A DNA stretch of 64,000 bases from contig CP136893.1 in assembly GCA_034359265.1 (NCBI GenBank), positions 48,929,501 to 48,993,500 on the forward strand, read 5' to 3'. Source of the DNA: Canna indica (Eukaryota; Streptophyta; Magnoliopsida; Zingiberales; Cannaceae). The notes beneath the pieces are model-generated. The model had not been told where the DNA came from, made no database searches, and saw only the letters and a list, made by a program, of their open reading frames with translations. Shown piece after piece: positions 8,230 to 20,099 of the stretch; the first letter of the stretch is position 1; each line of letters starts with the position of its first letter. The position numbers and the translations under genes are program-made.

Positions 8230-11200
8230 TTAGTTTATCAAAAATAACTCGATTAACAACTTCTCCCATCACAGTGAATGTTCTGGAGTCGCTCGGGTCA
8301 AAGATTGCTGGTCGTTTCGAGCCAATACCCCGAAGTTCAATCAGTCGGCTTCGTTCAAGATTCTATTCGAAAAATCGTGCAATTCTTTGCATTAGTCTGT
8401 AAAAAATAACTCGATTAACAACTTCTCCCATCACAGTGAATGTTCTGGAGTCGCTCGGGACTCAGATCGCTGGGTGTTTCTAGCCGATACCCCGAAGTTC
8501 AATCAGTGGGCTTCGTTCAAGATTTTATTCGAAAAATTGTGCAATTCTTTGCATTAGTTTGTCAAAAATAACTCGATTAACAACTTATCCCATCACAGTG
8601 AATGTTCTGGAGTCGCTCGGGTCACAGATTGTTGGTCATTTCGAGCTGATACCACGAAGTTCAATTAGTCGGCTTCGTTGAAGATTCTATTCGAAAAAGC
8701 GTGTAATTCTTTGCATTAGTCTTTCAAAAATAATTCGATTAACAACTTCTCTCATCACAGTGAATGTCCTGGAGTCGCTCGGGACTAAAATTGCTGGGTG
8801 TTTCTAGCTGATACCCCGAAGTTCAATCAGTTGGCTTCGTTCAAGATTCTATTCGAAAAATCATGCAACTCTTTGCATTAGTTTGTCAAAAATAACTCGA
8901 TTAACAACTTCTCCCATCACAATGAATGTTCTAGAGTCGCTCGGGACTCAGATTTCTGGTCGTTTCGAACCGATACCCCGAAGTTCAATCAGTCTGCTTC
9001 GTTCAAGATTCTATTCCAAAAATCGTGCAATTCTTTGCATTAGTTTGTCAAAAATAACTCGATTAACAACTTCTCCCATCACAGTAAATGTTCTGGAGTC
9101 GCTCGGGTCACAAATTGCTGGTCGTTTCGAGCCAATACCCCGAACTTCAATCAGTCGGCTTCGTTCAAGATTCTATTCGAAAAATCATGCAATTCTTTGC
9201 ATTAGTCTGTAAAAAATAACTCGATTAACAACTTCTCCCATCACAGTGAATGTTCTGGAGTCGCTCGGGACTCAAATCGCTGGGTGTTTCTAGCCGATAC
9301 CCCAAAGTTCAATCAGTGGCCTTCGTTCAAGATTCTATTCGAAAAATCGTGCAATTCTTTGCATTAGTTTGTCAAAAATAACTCGATTAACAACTTATCC
9401 CATCACAGTGAATGTTCTGGAGTCGCTCGGGTCACAGATTGCTGGTCATTTTGAGCTGATACCACGAAGTTCAATCAGTCGGCTTCGTTGAAGATTCTAT
9501 TCGAAAAAGCATGCAATTCTTTGCATTAGTCTTTCAAAAATAATTCGATTAACAACTTCTCTCATCACAGTGAATGTTCTGGAGTCGCTCGGGACTAAAA
9601 TTGCAGGGTGTTTCTAGCTGATACCCCGAAGTTCAATCAGTTGGCTTCGTTCAAGATTCTATTCGAAAAATCGTGCAACTCTTTGCATTAGTTTGTCAAA
9701 AATAACTCGATTAACAACTTCTCCCATCACAGTGAATGTTCTAGAGTCGCTCGGGACTCAGATTTCTGGTCGTTTCGAACCGATACCTCGAAGTTCAATC
9801 AGTCGGCTTCGTTCAAGATTCTATTCCAAAAATCGTGCAATTCTTTGCATTAGTTTATCAAAAATAACTCGATTAACAACTTCTCCCATCACAGTGAATG
9901 TTCTGGAGTCGCTCGGGTCAAAGATTGCTGGTCGTTTCGAGCCAATACCCCGAAGTTCAATCAGTCGGCTTCGTTCAAGATTCTATTCGAAAAATCGTGC
10001 AATTCTTTGCATTAGTCTGTAAAAAATAACTCGATTAACAACTTCTCCCATCACAGTGAATGTTCTGGAGTCGCTCGGGACTCAGATCGCTGGGTGTTTC
10101 TAGCCGATACCCCGAAGTTCAATCAGTGGGCTTCGTTCAAGATTTTATTCGAAAAATCGTGCAATTCTTTGCATTAGTTTGTCAAAAATAACTCGATTAA
10201 CAACTTATCCCATCACAGTGAATGTTCTGGAGTCGCTCGGGTCACAGATTGTTGGTCATTTCGAGCTGATACCACGAAGTTCAATTAGTCGGCTTCGTTG
10301 AAGATTCTATTCGAAAAAGCGTGTAATTCTTTGCATTAGTCTTTCAAAAATAATTCGATTAACAACTTCTCTCATCACAGTGAATGTCCTGGAGTCGCTC
10401 GGGACTAAAATTGCTGGGTGTTTCTAGCTGATACCCCGAAGTTCAATCAGTTGGCTTCGTTCAAGATTCTATTCGAAAAATCATGCAACTCTTTGCATTA
10501 GTTTGTCAAAAATAACTCGATTAACAACTTCTCCCATCACAATGAATGTTCTAGAGTCGCTCGGGACTCAGATTTCTGGTCGTTTCGAACCGATACCCCG
10601 AAGTTCAATCAGTCGGCTTCGTTCAAGATTCTATTCCAAAAATCGTGCAATTCTTTGCATTAGTTTGTCAAAAATAACTCGATTAACAACTTCTCCCATC
10701 ACAGTAAATGTTCTGGAGTCGCTCGGGTCACAAATTGCTGGTCGTTTCGAGCCAATACCCCGAACTTCAATCAGTCGGCTTCGTTCAAGATTCTATTCGA
10801 AAAATCATGCAATTCTTTGCATTAGTCTGTAAAAAATAACTCGATTAACAACTTCTCCCATCACAGTGAATGTTCTGGAGTCGCTCGGGACTCAAATCGC
10901 TGGGTGTTTCTAGCCGATACCCCAAAGTTCAATCAGTGGCCTTCGTTCAAGATTCTATTCGAAAAATCGTGCAATTCTTTGCATTAGTTTGTCAAAAATA
11001 ACTCGATTAACAACTTATCCCATCACAGTGAATGTTCTGGAGTCGCTCGGGTCACAGATTGCTGGTCATTTTGAGCTGATACCACGAAGTTCAATCAGTC
11101 GGCTTCGTTGAAGATTCTATTCGAAAAAGCATGCAATTCTTTGCATTAGTCTTTCAAAAATAATTCGATTAACAACTTCTCTCATCACAGTGAATGTTCT

Positions 11201-11475
11201 GGAGTCGCTCGGGACTAAAATTGCAGGGTGTTTCTAGCTGATACCCCGAAGTTCAATCAGTTGGCTTCGTTCAAGATTCTATTCGAAAAATCGTGCAACT
11301 CTTTGCATTAGTTTGTCAAAAATAACTCGATTAACAACTTCTCCCATCACAGTGAATGTTCTAGAGTCGCTCGGGACTCAGATTTCTGGTCGTTTCGAAC
11401 CGATACCTCGAAGTTCAATCAGTCGGCTTCGTTCAAGATTCTATTCCAAAAATCGTGCAATTCTTTGCATTAGTT
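8230..11475 (+). repeat. 10-mer higher-order repeat, two copies of 1,620 bp
   Basis: Copies at about 8230-9855 and 9856-11475. Each copy is two related pentamers (810 bp). The first pentamer has TTTATCAAAAATAAC (near 8235 and 9855) and GTTGGTCATTTCGAG (near 8631 and 10251). The second has GTGGCC (9316, 10936) and ATTTTGAGC (near 9448 and 11068). Copies differ at only a few bases (for example 8545 and 8994 versus 10165 and 10614), so the duplication is recent. Homology breaks near 8170 and near 11475. Confidence 0.85.
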
Positions 11476-11999
11476 TGTCAAAAATAACTCGATTAATAAC
11501 TTATCCCATCACAGTGAATGTTCTGGAGTCGCTCGGGTCACAGATTGCTGGTCGATTCGAGCTGATACCCCGAAGTTCAATCAGTCGGCTTCGTTCAAGA
11601 TTCTATTCGAAAAATCGTGCAATTCTTTGCATTAGTCTGTAAAAAATAACTCGATTAACAACTTCTCCCATCACAGTGAATGTTCTGGAGTCGCTCGGGA
11701 CTCAGATCGCGGGGTGTTTCTAGCCGATACCCCAAAGTTCAATCAGTGGGCTTCGTTCAAGATTCTATTCGAAAAATCGTGCAATTCTTTGCATTAGTTT
11801 GTCAAAAATAACTCGATTAACAACTTATCCCATCACAGTGAATGTTCTGGAGTCGCTCGGGTCACAGATTGCTGGTCATTTCGAGCTGATACCACGAAGT
11901 TCAATCAGTCGGCTTCGTTGAAGATTCTATTCGAAAAAGCGTGCAATTCTTTGCATTAGTCTTTCAAAAATAATTCGATTAACAACTTCTCTCATCACA

Positions 12000-14915
12000 G
12001 TGAATGTTCTGGAGTTGCTCGGGACTAAAATTGCTGGGTGTTTCTTGCTGATACCCCGAAGTTCAATCAGTTGGCTTCGTTCAAGATTCTATTCGAAAAA
12101 TCGTGCAACTCTTTGCATTAGTTTGTCAAAAATAACTCGATTAACAACTTCTCCCATCACACTGAATGTTCTAGAGTCGCTCGGGACTCAGATTTCTGGT
12201 CGTTTCGAACCGATACCCCGAAGTTCAATCAGTCGGCTTCGTTCAAGATTCTATTCCAAAAAGCGTGCAATTCTTTGCATTAGTTTGTCAAAAATAACTC
12301 GATTAACAACTTCTCCCATCACAGTGAATGTTCTGGAGTCGCTCGGGTCATAGATTGCTGGTCGTTTCGAGCCGATACCCCAAAGTTCAATCAGTCGGCT
12401 TCGTTCAAGATTCTATTCAAAAAATCATGCAATTCTTTGCATTAGTTTGTCAAAAATAACTCGATTATCAACTTCTCCCATCACAGTGAATGTTCTGGAG
12501 TCGCTCAGGACTCAAATTTCTGGTCGTTTCGAACCGATACACCGAAGTTCAATCAGTCGGCTTCGTTCAAGATTCTATTCGAAAAATCGTGCAATTCTTA
12601 GCTTTAGTTTGTCAAAAATAACTCGATTAACAACTTCTCCCATCACAGTGAATGTTCTGGAGTCGCTCGGGTCACAGATTGCTGGTCATTTTGAGCTGAT
12701 ACCACGAAGTTCAATCAGTCAGCTTCGTTGAAGATTCTATTCGAAAAAGCGTGCAATTCTTTGCATTAGTCTGTCAAAAATAATTCGATTAACAACTTCT
12801 CTCATCACAGTGAATGTTCTGGAGTCGCTCGGGACTAAAATTGCTGGGTGTTTCTAGCTGATACCCCGAAGTTCAATCAGTTGGCTTCGTTCAAGATTCT
12901 ATTCGAGAAATCGTGCAACTCTTAGCATTAGTTTGTCAAAAATAACTCGATTAACAACTTCTCCCATCATAGTGAATGTTCTAGAGTCGCTCGGGACTCA
13001 GATTTCTGGTCGTTTCGAACCGATACCCCAAAGTTCAATCAGTCGGCTTCGTTCAAAATTCTATTCCAAAAAGCATGCAATTCTTAGCATTAGTTTGTCA
13101 AAAATAACTCGATTAACAACTTCTCCCATCACAGTGAATGTTCTGGAGTCGCTCGGGACTCAGATCGCTGGGTGTTTCTAGCCGATACCCCGAAGTTCAA
13201 TCAGTGGGCTTCGTTCAAGATTCTATTCGAAAAATCGTGCAATTCTTTGCATTAGTTTGTCAAAAATAACTCGATTAACAACTTATCCCATCACAGTGAA
13301 TGTTCTGGAGTCGCTCGGGTCACAGATTGCTGGTCATTTCGTGCTGATACCACGAAGTTCAATCAGTCGGCTTCGTTGAAGATTCTATTTGAAAAAGCGT
13401 GCAATTATTTGCATTAGTCTTCCAAAAATAATTCGATTAACAACTTCTCTCATCACAGTGAATGTTCTGGAGTCGCTCGGGACTAAAATTGCTGGGTGTT
13501 TCTAGCTCATACCCCGAAGTTCAATCAGTTGGCTTCGTTCAAGATTCTATTCGAAAAATCGTGCAACTCTTTGCATTAGTTTGTCAAAAATAACTCGATT
13601 AACAACTTCTCCCATCACAGTGAATGTTCTAGAGTCGCTCGGGACTCAGATTTCTGGTCGTTACGAACCGATACCCCGAAGTTCAATCAGTCGGCTTCGT
13701 TCAAAATTCTATTCCAAAAAGCGTGCAATTCTTAGCATTAGTTTGTCAAAAATAACTCGATTAACAACTTCTCCCATCACAGTGAATGTTCTGGAGTCGC
13801 TCGGGTCACAGATTGCTGGTCGTTTCGAGCCGATACCCCAAAGTTCAATCAGTCGGCTTCGTTCAAGATTCTATTCCAAAAAGCGTGCAATTCTTTGCAT
13901 TAGTTTGTCAAAAATAACTCGATTAACAACTTATCCCATCACAGTGAATGTTCTGGAGTCGCTCGGGTCACAGATTGCTGGTCGATTCGAGCTGATACCC
14001 CGAAGTTCAATCAGTCGGCTTCGTTCAAGATTCTATTCGAAAAAGCGTGCAATTCTTTGCATTAGTCTTTCAAAAATAAATCGCTTAACAACTTCTCCCA
14101 TCACAGTGAATGTTCTGGAGTAGCTCGGGACTCAGATTGCTGGTCGTTTTTAGCCGATACCGCAAAGTTCAATCAGTTGGCTTCGTTCAAGATTCTATTC
14201 GAAAAATCATGCAATTCTTTGCATTAGTTTGTCAAAAATAACTCGATTAACAACTTCTCCCATCACAGTGAATGTTCTGGAGTCGCTCGGGACACAGATT
14301 GCTGGTCGTTTCGAGCCGATACCCCAAAGTTCAATCAGTCGGCTTCGTTCAAGATTCTATTCGAAAAATCATGCAATTCTTTGCATTAGTTTGTCAAAAA
14401 TAACTCGATTAACAACTTCTCCCATCACAGTGAATGTTCTGGAGTCGCTCGGGTCACAGATTGCTGGTCGGTTCGAGCTGATACCCCGAAGTTCAATCAG
14501 TCGGCTTCGTTCAAGATTCTATTCGAAAAATCGTGCAATTCTTTGCATTAGTCTGTAAAAAATAACTCGATTAACAACTTCTCCCATCACAGTGAATGTT
14601 CTGGAGTCGCTCGGGACTCAGATCGCTGGGTGTTTCTAGCCGATACCCCAAAGTTCAATCAGTGGGCTTCGTTCAAGATTCTATTCGAAAAATCGTGCAA
14701 TTCTTTGCATTAGTTTGTCAAAAATAACTCGATTAACAACTTATCCCATCACAGTGAATGTTCTGGAGTCGCTCGGGTCACAGATTGCTGGTCATTTCGA
14801 GCTGATACCACGAAGTTCAATCAGTCGGCTTCGTTGAAGATTCTATTCGAAAAAGCGTGCAATTCTTTGCATTAGTCTTTCAAAAATAATTCGATTAACA
14901 ACTTCTCTCATCACA
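12000..14915 (+). repeat. 18-mer HOR copy 1 (2,916 bp, complete)
   Basis: The phase is arbitrary, starting at the ATG of a recurring monomer whose class block is ACTAAAATTG followed by TTCTTGCTG. Homology to copy 2 extends left to about 11,540. Private or subgroup variants: GTTACGAACC near 13661 (shared only with copy 2), AAATCGCTTAAC near 14089 and a TAGCTCGGG variant near 14121 (shared with copies 2 and 3). Confidence 0.85.
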
Positions 14916-17183
14916 GTGAATGTTCTGGAGTCGCTCGGGACTAAAATTGCTGGGTGTTTCTTGCTGATACCCCGAAGTTCAATCAGTTGGCTTCGTTCAA
15001 GATTCTATTCGAAAAATCGTGCAACTCTTTGCATTAGTTTGTCAAAAATAACTCGATTAACAACTTCTCCCATCACACTGAATGTTCTAGAGTCGCTCGG
15101 GACTCAGATTTCTGGTCGTTTCGAACCGATACCCCGAAGTTCAATCAGTCGGCTTCGTTCAAGATTCTATTCCAAAAAGCGTGCAATTCTTTGCATTAGT
15201 TTGTCAAAAATAACTCGATTAACAACTTCTCCCATCACAGTGAATGTTCTGGAGTCGCTCGGGTCATAGATTGCTGGTCGTTTCGAGCCGATACCCCAAA
15301 GTTCAATCAGTCGGCTTCGTTCAAGATTCTATTCAAAAAATCATGCAATTCTTTGCATTAGTTTGTCAAAAATAACTCGATTATCAACTTCTCCCATCAC
15401 AGTGAATGTTCTGGAGTCGCTCAGGACTCAGATTTCTGGTCGTTTCGAACCGATACACCGAAGTTCAATCAGTCGGCTTCGTTCAAGATTCTATTCGAAA
15501 AATCGTGCAATTCTTAGCTTTAGTTTGTCAAAAATAACTCGATTAACAACTTCTCCCATCACAGTGAATGTTCTGGAGTCGCTCGGGTCACAGATTGCTG
15601 GTCATTTTGAGCTGATACCACGAAGTTCAATCAGTCAGCTTCGTTGAAGATTCTATTCGAAAAAGCGTGCAATTCTTTGCATTAGTCTGTCAAAAATAAT
15701 TCGATTAACAACTTCTCTCATCACAGTGAATGTTCTGGAGTCGCTCGGGACTAAAATTGCTGGGTGTTTCTAGCTGATACCCCGAAGTTCAATCAGTTGG
15801 CTTCGTTCAAGATTCTATTCGAGAAATCGTGCAACTCTTTGCATTAGTTTGTCAAAAATAACTCGATTAACAACTTCTCCCATCACAGTGAATGTTCTAG
15901 AGTCGCTCGGGACTCAGATTTCTGGTCGTTACGAACCGATACCCCGAAGTTCAATCAGTCGGCTTCGTTCAAAATTCTATTCCAAAAAGCGTGCAATTCT
16001 TAGCATTAGTTTGTCAAAAATAACTCGATTAACAACTTCTCCCATCACAGTGAATGTTCTGGAGTCGCTCGGGTCACAGATTGCTGGTCGTTTCGAGCCG
16101 ATACCCCAAAGTTCAATCAGTCGGCTTCGTTCAAGATTCTATTCCAAAAAGCGTGCAATTCTTTGCATTAGTTTGTCAAAAATAACTCGATTAACAACTT
16201 ATCCCATCACAGTGAATGTTCTGGAGTCGCTCGGGTCACAGATTGCTGGTCGATTCGAGCTGATACCCCGAAGTTCAATCAGTCGGCTTCGTTCAAGATT
16301 CTATTCGAAAAAGCGTGCAATTCTTTGCATTAGTCTTTCAAAAATAAATCGCTTAACAACTTCTCCCATCACAGTGAATGTTCTGGAGTAGCTCGGGACT
16401 CAGATTGCTGGTCGTTTTTAGCCGATACCGCAAAGTTCAATCAGTTGGCTTCGTTCAAGATTCTATTCGAAAAATCATGCAATTCTTTGCATTAGTTTGT
16501 CAAAAATAACTCGATTAACAACTTCTCCCATCACAGTGAATGTTCTGGAGTCGCTCGGGACACAGATTGCTGGTCGTTTCGAGCCGATACCCCAAAGTTC
16601 AATCAGTCGGCTTCGTTCAAGATTCTATTCGAAAAATCATGCAATTCTTTGCATTAGTTTGTCAAAAATAACTCGATTAACAACTTCTCCCATCACAGTG
16701 AATGTTCTGGAGTCGCTCGGGTCACAGATTGCTGGTCGGTTCGAGCTGATACCCCGAAGTTCAATCAGTCGGCTTCGTTCAAGATTCTATTCGAAAAATC
16801 GTGCAATTCTTTGCATTAGTCTGTAAAAAATAACTCGATTAACAACTTCTCCCATCACAGTGAATGTTCTGGAGTCGCTCGGGACTCAGATCGCTGGGTG
16901 TTTCTAGCCGATACCCCAAAGTTCAATCAGTGGGCTTCGTTCAAGATTCTATTCGAAAAATCGTGCAATTCTTTGCATTAGTTTGTCAAAAATAACTCGA
17001 TTAACAACTTATCCCATCACAGTGAATGTTCTGGAGTCGCTCGGGTCACAGATTGCTGGTCATTTCGAGCTGATACCACGAAGTTCAATCAGTCGGCTTC
17101 GTTGAAGATTCTATTCGAAAAAGCGTGCAATTCTTTGCATTAGTCTTTCAAAAATAATTCGATTAACAACTTCTCTCATCACA
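14916..17183 (+). repeat. 18-mer HOR copy 2, 14 monomers (2,268 bp)
   Basis: Same as copy 1 but lacking exactly four monomers (648 bp) around offset 900. The monomer just after the join carries GTTACGAACC (near 15929), a variant otherwise seen only in copy 1. Loss in whole-monomer steps points to unequal exchange between homologous monomers. Confidence 0.85.
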
Positions 17184-20099
17184 GTGAATGTTCTGGAGTC
17201 GCTCGGGACTAAAATTGCTGGGTGTTTCTTGCTGATACCCCGAAGTTCAATCAGTTGGCTTCGTTCAAGATTCTATTCGAAAAATCGTGCAACTCTTTGC
17301 ATTAGTTTGTCAAAAATAACTCGATTAACAACTTCTCCCATCACACTGAATGTTCTAGAGTCGCTCGGGACTCAGATTTCTGGTCGTTTCGAACCGATAC
17401 CCCGAAGTTCAATCAGTCGGCTTCGTTCAAGATTCTATTCCAAAAAGCGTGCAATTCTTTGCATTAGTTTGTCAAAAATAACTCGATTAACAACTTCTCC
17501 CATCACAGTGAATGTTCTGGAGTCGCTCGGGTCATAGATTGCTGGTCGTTTCGAGCCGATACCCCAAAGTTCAATCAGTCGGCTTCGTTCAAGATTCTAT
17601 TCAAAAAATCATGCAATTCTTTGCATTAGTTTGTCAAAAATAACTCGATTATCAACTTCTCCCATCACAGTGAATGTTCTGGAGTCGCTCAGGACTCAGA
17701 TTTCTGGTCGTTTCGAACCGATACACCGAAGTTCAATCAGTCGGCTTCGTTCAAGATTCTATTCGAAAAATCGTGCAATTCTTAGCTTTAGTTTGTCAAA
17801 AATAACTCGATTAACAACTTCTCCCATCACAGTGAATGTTCTGGAGTCGCTCGGGTCACAGATTGCTGGTCATTTTGAGCTGATACCACGAAGTTCAATC
17901 AGTCAGCTTCGTTGAAGATTCTATTCGAAAAAGCGTGCAATTCTTTGCATTAGTCTGTCAAAAATAATTCGATTAACAACTTCTCTCATCACAGTGAATG
18001 TTCTGGAGTCGCTCGGGACTAAAATTGCTGGGTGTTTCTAGCTGATACCCCGAAGTTCAATCAGTTGGCTTCGTTCAAGATTCTATTCGAGAAATCGTGC
18101 AACTCTTTGCATTAGTTTGTCAAAAATAACTCGATTAACAACTTCTCCCATCACAGTGAATGTTCTAGAGTCGCTCGGGACTCAGATTTCTGGTCGTTTC
18201 GAACCGATACCCCAAAGTTCAATCAGTCGGCTTCGTTCAAAATTCTATTCCAAAAAGCATGCAATTCTTAGCATTAGTTTGTCAAAAATAACTCGATTAA
18301 CAACTTCTCCCATCACAGTGAATGTTCTGGAGTCGCTCGGGACTCAGATCGCTGGGTGTTTCTAGCCGATACCCCGAAGTTCAATCAGTGGGCTTCGTTC
18401 AAGATTCTATTCGAAAAATCGTGCAATTCTTTGCATTAGTTTGTCAAAAATAACTCGATTAACAACTTATCCCATCACAGTGAATGTTCTGGAGTCGCTC
18501 GGGTCACAGATTGCTGGTCATTTCGTGCTGATACCACGAAGTTCAATCAGTCGGCTTCGTTGAAGATTCTATTTGAAAAAGCGTGCAATTATTTGCATTA
18601 GTCTTCCAAAAATAATTCGATTAACAACTTCTCTCATCACAGTGAATGTTCTGGAGTCGCTCGGGACTAAAATTGCTGGGTGTTTCTAGCTGATACCCCG
18701 AAGTTCAATCAGTTGGCTTCGTTCAAGATTCTATTCGAAAAATCGTGCAACTCTTTGCATTAGTTTGTCAAAAATAACTCGATTAACAACTTCTCCCATC
18801 ACAGTGAATGTTCTAGAGTCGCTCGGGACTCAGATTTCTGGTCGTTTCGAACCGATACCCCGAAGTTCAATCAGTCGGCTTCGTTCAAAATTCTATTCCA
18901 AAAAGCGTGCAATTCTTAGCATTAGTTTGTCAAAAATAACTCGATTAACAACTTCTCCCATCACAGTGAATGTTCTGGAGTCGCTCGGGTCACAGATTGC
19001 TGGTCGTTTCGAGCCGATACCCCAAAGTTCAATCAGTCGGCTTCGTTCAAGATTCTATTCCAAAAAGCGTGCAATTCTTTGCATTAGTTTGTCAAAAATA
19101 ACTCGATTAACAACTTATCCCATCACAGTGAATGTTCTGGAGTCGCTCGGGTCACAGATTGCTGGTCGATTCGAGCTGATACCCCGAAGTTCATTCAGTC
19201 GGCTTCGTTCAAGATTCTATTCGAAAAAGCGTGCAATTCTTTGCATTAGTCTTTCAAAAATAAATCGCTTAACAACTTCTCCCATCACAGTGAATGTTCT
19301 GGAGTAGCTCGGGACTCAGATTGCTGGTCGTTTTTAGCCGATACCGCAAAGTTCAATCAGTTGGCTTCGTTCAAGATTCTATTCGAAAAATCATGCAATT
19401 CTTTGCATTAGTTTGTCAAAAATAACTCGATTAACAACTTCTCCCATCACAGTGAATGTTCTGGAGTCGCTCGGGACACAGATTGCTGGTCGTTTCGAGC
19501 CGATACCCCAAAGTTCAATCAGTCGGCTTCGTTCAAGATTCTATTCGAAAAATCATGCAATTCTTTGCATTAGTTTGTCAAAAATAACTCGATTAACAAC
19601 TTCTCCCATCACAGTGAATGTTCTGGAGTCGCTCGGGTCACAGATTGCTGGTCGGTTCGAGCTGATACCCCGAAGTTCCATCAGTCGGCTTCGTTCAAGA
19701 TTCTATTCGAAAAATCGTGCAATTCTTTGCATTAGTCTGTAAAAAATAACTCGATTAACAACTTCTCCCATCACAGTGAATGTTCTGGAGTCGCTCGGGA
19801 CTCAGATCGCTGGGTGTTTCTAGCCGATACCCCAAAGTTCAATCAGTGGGCTTCGTTCAAGATTCTATTCGAAAAATCGTGCAATTCTTTGCATTAGTTT
19901 GTCAAAAATAACTCGATTAACAACTTATCCCATCACAGTGAATGTTCTGGAGTCGCTCGGGTCACAGATTGCTGGTCATTTCGAGCTGATACCACGAAGT
20001 TCAATCAGTCGGCTTCGTTGAAGATTCTATTCGAAAAAGCGTGCAATTCTTTGCATTAGTCTTTCAAAAATAATTCGATTAACAACTTCTCTCATCACA
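17184..20099 (+). repeat. 18-mer HOR copy 3 (2,916 bp, complete)
   Basis: Complete unit. It shares AAATCGCTTAAC (near 19263) and TAGCTCGGG (near 19305) with copies 1 and 2, but has GTTTCGAACC where those have GTTACGAACC. Private changes include GTTCATTCAG near 19190 and GTTCCATCAG near 19675. Confidence 0.85.
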
